Shown here piece after piece: positions 59,575 through 64,000 of a DNA stretch of 64,000 bases. The first letter of the stretch is position 1. Each line of letters begins with the position of its first letter. The DNA comes from Owenia fusiformis (lineage: Eukaryota; Annelida; Polychaeta; Sabellida; Oweniidae): positions 13,065,754 to 13,129,753 of the forward strand of contig CAIIXF020000011.1 of the NCBI GenBank assembly GCA_903813345.2. The letters are read 5' to 3'. The position numbers and the translations under genes were made by a program. The notes beneath the pieces were generated by a model, which saw nothing but the letters and a program-made list of their open reading frames with translations, was not told where the DNA came from and searched no databases.

Positions 59575-61260
59575 TAGAAATCCAAGATGGCCACCAAAAT
59601 GGATGCCAAAAAGAATATGTAACTATTGATTTAAGGTGAAATAACAGTTAAGAACAGTAGTTTTAGAGACTCTGTCTATTTTGTAGGGGCCAAAGATTTC
59701 ATTAATGTCTAAATCTAAGTAATCAAATAGCTACTTTTTATAGAAATCCAAGATGGCCACCAAAATGGGTGCTGAAATGAATATGTAACTATTGATCTAA
59801 GCTCAAAGAATAGGTAAGGACAGTGATTTCGGAGAGCGTGTCCAGGTTTAAGAGGCCAAGAATTTCAATTTTGAATTAAGTCATAAAATAATTCCTTTAT
59901 TTTGATATCCAAGATGGCCACCAAAATGGCTGCATAATATTATCACTTTGACATCCATCTTGAATTCTGATATTAATCACAGATTGTTTCATGGCATAGC
60001 TCTAGATAACTGAAATTCATGACCTCCTTAAAGTAAACATTGCTTCCCAAATTATTGTTCTTGGTGATCTATGTGGTTAAATGGATAGTTATATGAATTC
60101 ATTTTGGCAACCATTTTTGAGGCCATCTTGGATACCCATATAAATAAAATGTTTGTTGATTTTATTAAAGACAAAATTAATGTTCTAACTCCTCTATATG
60201 TTTAGATGATTAATCTTATTTTCGGCAGCAATGTTGGAAGCCATCTTGGATCCAAATAAAGGAATTAATTATAGTTGTAGACATAACTGAAATTCTTGAC
60301 ACCAAAAATCTTGACATGGTCTCAAATTACTGTTATAAACTGTTCTTTGAGCTTAAATCATCATTTACTTGTTATTGGCACCTATTTTGGTGACCATCTT
60401 GGATTTCTATGAAAAGCAATTGTTTGATGACTCAGATTTAGATGAAACCCTTGACCCCTAAAACCTAGTCATTGTCTCCAAAATCACTGTTATTACCGAG
60501 CCAAAATCAATAGTTAAATATTCATTTTGGCACCCATTTTGATGGCCATCTTGGATTTCTGCATAAAGTAATTGTTTGATGACTTCGATTTAGACAAAAG
60601 TCTAATCCTTGACCGTTTAAACCTAGACATTGTCTCAAAAATCACTGTTCTCAACTGTTCTTTGAGCTTAAATCAATCAATTAAATATTCATTTTGGCAC
60701 CCATTTTGGTGGCCGTCTTGGATTTCTATATAAAGTAATTGTTTGATGATTCAGATTTAGACATAAATGAAATTCTTGACCCCTAAAACGCAGACATGTG
60801 CTCCAAAATCACTGTTCTTAACTGTTCTCTGAGCTTAAATCAATAGTTTAATATTCATTTTGGCACCCATTTTGGTGGCCATTTTGGAATTTTTATTTAA
60901 AGTAATTGTTTGATGACTTAGATTTAGACATAAGTCAAATCCTTGACCCTTAAAACCCAGATATGATCTCCAAAATCACTGTTTTAACTGTTCCTTGAGC
61001 TTAAATCAATAGTTACATATTTGATTTGGCATCCATTTTGGTGGCCATCTTGGATTTCTATGAAAAGTAATTATCTGATGACTCAGATTTAGACATAAAT
61101 CAAATCCTTGACCCCTAAATGTAGACATGGGGTCCAAAATCACTGTTCTTAAGTGTTTCTTGAGCATTAACAGTAGTTACATATTCGTTTCTGCACCCAT
61201 TTTGGCGGCCATCTTGGATTTCTGTAAGAAACAATTATTTGATGACTTAGATTTAAACAT
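59575..61260. repeat. ~165 bp tandem repeats with AAGATGGCCACC core, orientation reversed near 60.0 kb
   Basis: Three units in forward orientation carry CCAAGATGGCCACCAAAATG (near 59583, 59750, 59909). About eight more carry the complement GCCATCTTGGAT, some mutated, near 60122, 60240, 60388, 60546, 60711, 60880, 61043 and 61208. Units also share a TTGATGACTTAGATTTAGAC landmark. No coding. Confidence 0.85.
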
Positions 61261-62020
61261 AAATGAAATCCTTGACCCCTAAAACCTAGACATATGTCCT
61301 AAAATCACAGTTTTTGCATCTCAGTGTGCTTAGATAAACCCACTCTTATATTGTGACACGTGCACCGGCGGCCATTTTGAAAAATGGGTGATAACACCCA
61401 TTTAGCTACAACTGTTACAATGCTATCACATATTTTCTTACTTTTGAGGTCTTAATCTTCCCAAAAATCACTATGGCGATTATTCCCCTAATTTGATACC
61501 GACCAACCCCCCAGGCTGATGGCCTAGTACTTGTAATGCATATAAATGACAGAGGGAATTGTGATCTTGAATTATATTGTATTGAAATGAGTTCCAAGAT
61601 TGATTAAAAACTACATGTATGTAAGCTTTAGTATTGTCTTCATTAACAAGGTCATCTGAATCAAGAGGTGTTACTTGCTTTGCCACAATGTGGTATTGCA
61701 TTTTCACTATTAAATAATATATAAAACCCTTTAAATAAATAAAGGGTTTCAGTGTTCTCCCTAAAAAAAATTTCAACTGGGTGCAAGATTTCAAGTCTGA
61801 AAAAATCAGCACTCGCTACGCTCACAATATCTCAGTGTAGGTGCTTACTTCATTCATTTTTCAAATCAGAAGTTGAAGTGCAGATTCCAACTGGGTGCCA
61901 ACTGGGGGGCCTTTGGTTTCAAGTAGGTGGAGCCCCCGGTAAAAGTGACATGGGGAGATCACTGGGTTTGTAGTTTTTAATATAAGGCCCTTCATCAGAA
62001 TGCCAACATATAATTAATTA
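61261..62020. other. No confident gene
   Basis: A minus frame at 61480-61812 includes MQYHIVAKQVTPLDSDDLVN, which looks mildly coding, but there are no clear splice sites and no known domain. Near 61760-61960 an AACTGGGTGC word recurs. Confidence 0.3.
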
Positions 62021-62816
62021 TCCCAACGAACGAAGTTCGTTAGGGATATAGTGAAGCCCTCCGTCCGTCCGTCTGTCCGTCAGTCCGTCAATCAGTCAGT
62101 CAGTCAGTCAGTCAGTCCGTCCGTCTGTCCGGAAGATAACTCAAATACTAGTTGACAGATTTTCTTCATATTTAGTGGAAAGATGTATATTGGTGAATAG
62201 TTTTACGCACAAAAAAATGATTTCAAGATGGCCGCCGCTTTAAAAATGACGGGACTTTTTCGCAAAAATCATAAATTTTTCATTCTAAACCAAAGTAATT
62301 AATATTATTGTTTGAAATTTTGGTAGTGCGTTCACAATATTTATCTATTTCACATATATTCCGTGTTTTTCATCCTGACCCCCAGGGGCCATGTATGGGG
62401 GGACAGGAAAACAGAAATTTTCGCTAATTTTTAGATCTTTCTGAAGTATAGCTTTATTATACTCAAATGAAAGGCAATTAAGAGTAGATTGCAAATATTG
62501 TATCTTTTTTCTGATTCGAGCCTCGTAAAATTCAAAATGGCTGTCTAATGTACGATTTCGCAATAATTTTTCGATCCCTTCAAAGTATGGCTATATTATA
62601 CTCAAATTGAAGGAATTTTGGAGTAGATCACAATTATGTTATTATTTTTCAGATTTGTACCTCAGAAAATTCAAAATGGCTGCTTTGCAGGAATTCGCAA
62701 TTCTAAAATCTAATTTTTTCATTTTCAATCAAAGTAATGAGTATAATTGATTGGAATTCGGTAATTGATATTTTGTTCGTTGGGATTTGCTACTCCGCGG
62801 AGTTGCCTTTATCTAG
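62021..62816. mobile_element. Helitron-like non-autonomous element, copy 2
   Basis: Starts A|TCCCAACGAACG and ends CTAG|T (62813-62816), with the perfect 12 bp palindrome ACTCCGCGGAGT (62792-62803) nine bases before CTAG. Subterminal inverted repeats ATCCCAACGAAC (62020-62031) and GTTCGTTGGGAT (62775-62786) are exact. A (CCGT)/(CAGT) tract spans about 62061-62131, followed by GATAACTCAAATAC as in copy 1. The core repeats present in copy 1 are replaced by two or three diverged blocks with TCAAAATGGCTG. Confidence 0.78.
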
Positions 62817-63866
62817 TTTTGAATGGCCTAATCTGTACATGCAGTTATGTAGTGTACACCCGGGAGTGTACATGTATGCCCAGGTTAGCAGCCATATTGA
62901 AAACATAAACCAGTCAGCCTTATTTTCATCACAAAAGTAAGTTTTAGTGGTGAGCCCACACTCCCACAAAAATGATATTTGCAGAGAAGCTACTTTACAG
63001 TCTCTGCATTATACAGTTTTAATATCTTTTTTTGTGGGAGTGTGGGCTGATGGTTAAATTTTCAACAAAAGGAAATGAGCACCATGCTAAAACTTGATAA
63101 CAAAGTGAACAAAAAATGACAATGTTTTCCAGATTTGCATTGGTAAACTTCATACATAGCTAGATTTTGTTAATGTTCTACTCCGAATGCTTGTATGCCA
63201 CATGTTCCATATAACAGTATAATAGATGCTATGTAATGATAAGTTTTGATATTATTTTGATGGTAAACAAAAATAACATAGTGTGTACCCATATTCAGAC
63301 AGCCTTGTGATAGGGGTTCTTACTGCCAATTTTTCAAAGAAACTGAAAACTAATGCCACTTTTTGAAATTGCACATCTCAAGAAAAAAGGTTTATCTACA
63401 ACTTGCAATCGGTTTTAAAAGTAAATTGAAGAATGAGTTTTTTGGAAAAAGTCTAAGTTGACCAATAGTCTGTTAAATGGACCTGTTCTTTTACTGTAAG
63501 TATACGCTAATTGGACAGATTTGTTGCAAATTATTCAGAGTGTTACCTATGCTAGATAGACAAGTTTCAAGCATTTCTTTGTTTGTACGTGAAAATAATG
63601 GGAAATAACGTCTCATGTATACATCAACAGTAGAACTGCAAGTCTTGTTCATCAATCTAGTCTAATAAATAAGTACAATACATGATGGGCTTTCAATACA
63701 TCATGGGCTTTACAATACATCATGGGCTTTCAAGAGATCATAATGTAAGGAAAAATATTTTCACATTCTAGATGCAAAATGTTTGTGTACTTTCAATTGC
63801 TTGTAGTTTGGCTAGCGAATATGTGGCCTTTTGTATTTTGATGCTACTCTGACATGTCATTTTCAG
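62817..63866. other. AT-rich, no gene; presumed intron or upstream region of the last exon
   Basis: At about 63681-63740 a ~20 bp unit (ACATCATGGGCTTTACAAT) occurs three times. A hairpin element lies at 62953-63048. Nothing else stands out. Confidence 0.45.
62953..63048. mobile_element. 96 bp hairpin with perfect 20 bp arms
   Basis: AGCCCACACTCCCACAAAAA (62953-62972) is exactly inverted at 63029-63048. The interior is also partly self-complementary (GCAGAGA/TCTCTGC). A small snap-back MITE. Confidence 0.8.
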
Positions 63867-63887
63867 TCTGAAAAGCAGGAAGTCAGC

Positions 63888-64000
63888 ATGGTAGTGCCCC
63901 GATTAACAGGGGCTTTGAGGGCATTTTCTTCTGTATCTGCCCATGATGCTGCACAATATGACATCACTAATGACAGTGATGTTATGAAACGTAAGCGTCA
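63888..64000 (+). CDS. Probable 5' coding exon of an unidentified gene, cut by the window edge
   Basis: From ATG 63888-63890 the frame stays open to the window end (37 codons plus two bases). It reads MVVPRLTGALRAFSSVSAH and then DAAQYDITNDSDVMKRKRQ. The first ~18 residues are Arg/Ser/Ala-rich without acidic residues, like a mitochondrial presequence, followed by an acidic then basic stretch. A candidate splice acceptor TTTTCAG lies at 63860-63866, giving an exon start at 63867. It is not a repeat seen elsewhere in the window. Product not recognised. Confidence 0.5.
   Translation, partial: MVVPRLTGALRAFSSVSAHDAAQYDITNDSDVMKRKR

Noticed and set aside
61480-61812. 110-codon minus frame with MQYHIVAKQVTPLDSDDLVN
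   Set aside because: The middle looks faintly coding, but splice sites and any family match are lacking.
1-64000. tRNA, rRNA and retrovirus or LTR elements
   Set aside because: I looked for clover-leaf B-box-like words, rRNA signatures and LTR or gag-pol features and saw none I could support. A covariance-model scan would be needed to exclude small RNA genes.

Overview
This is a eukaryotic, gene-poor, AT-rich stretch packed with non-autonomous DNA transposons, foldback elements and satellites. The only clear host gene is an animal headcase homologue (HECA). The (CCGT)n-bearing Helitron-like elements, similar in build to the 'pearl' elements I recall from bivalves, suggest a marine invertebrate, most likely a mollusc or another lophotrochozoan. 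That assignment is inference. No prokaryotic gene layout, CRISPR array, rRNA or convincing tRNA was seen, and I recognised no retrovirus, LTR element or other capsid- or envelope-bearing element.

Layout. 1-1.9 kb: CATGG-word satellite with an internal inversion. 3.3-4.4 kb: Helitron-like element with a (CCGT)n tract and ~150 bp core repeats. 7.5-11.2 kb: a run of MITEs, including a pair nested one in the other, a piggyBac-type MITE that keeps the start of an open frame, and a 1 kb mariner-type MITE. 12.5-20.1 kb: hairpin elements, minisatellites, perfect palindromes and a possible minus-strand host exon at 13.8 kb. 25.3-29.1 kb: a tandem dimer of a ~1.8 kb Helitron/Helentron-like element crowded with AGGTCA nuclear-receptor half-sites. 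34.1-35.5 kb: HECA on the minus strand as one uninterrupted frame, with a CCAAT/E-box/CCAAT promoter-like block and a hAT-type MITE just upstream. 36.9-40.3 kb: an unclassified 3.4 kb element bounded by a perfect 22 bp inverted repeat. 41.4-43.2 kb: a CACTA/EnSpm-like element. 43.3-44.3 kb: a LINE fragment. 44.4-49.6 kb: a 5.2 kb satellite of ~30 bp monomers that flips orientation near 44.80 kb. 50.1-59.5 kb: a cluster of long inverted repeats, MITEs and a 2 kb element inserted into a second copy of the hAT MITE seen beside HECA. 59.6-61.3 kb: an array of ~165 bp repeats that also reverses orientation. 62.0-62.8 kb: a second copy of the first Helitron-like family. The last 130 bases look like a first coding exon with a mitochondrial-presequence-like start.

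The genes do not form a pathway. The interest lies in the repeats: several families can be classed and relatively dated from terminal repeats, target-site duplications and nesting, and two arrays carry dense transcription-factor-like motifs. I do not see a clear new biological system. The best candidates for a second look are the AGGTCA-rich tandem Helitron-like dimer, the GC-box/GATA satellite and the foldback cluster.
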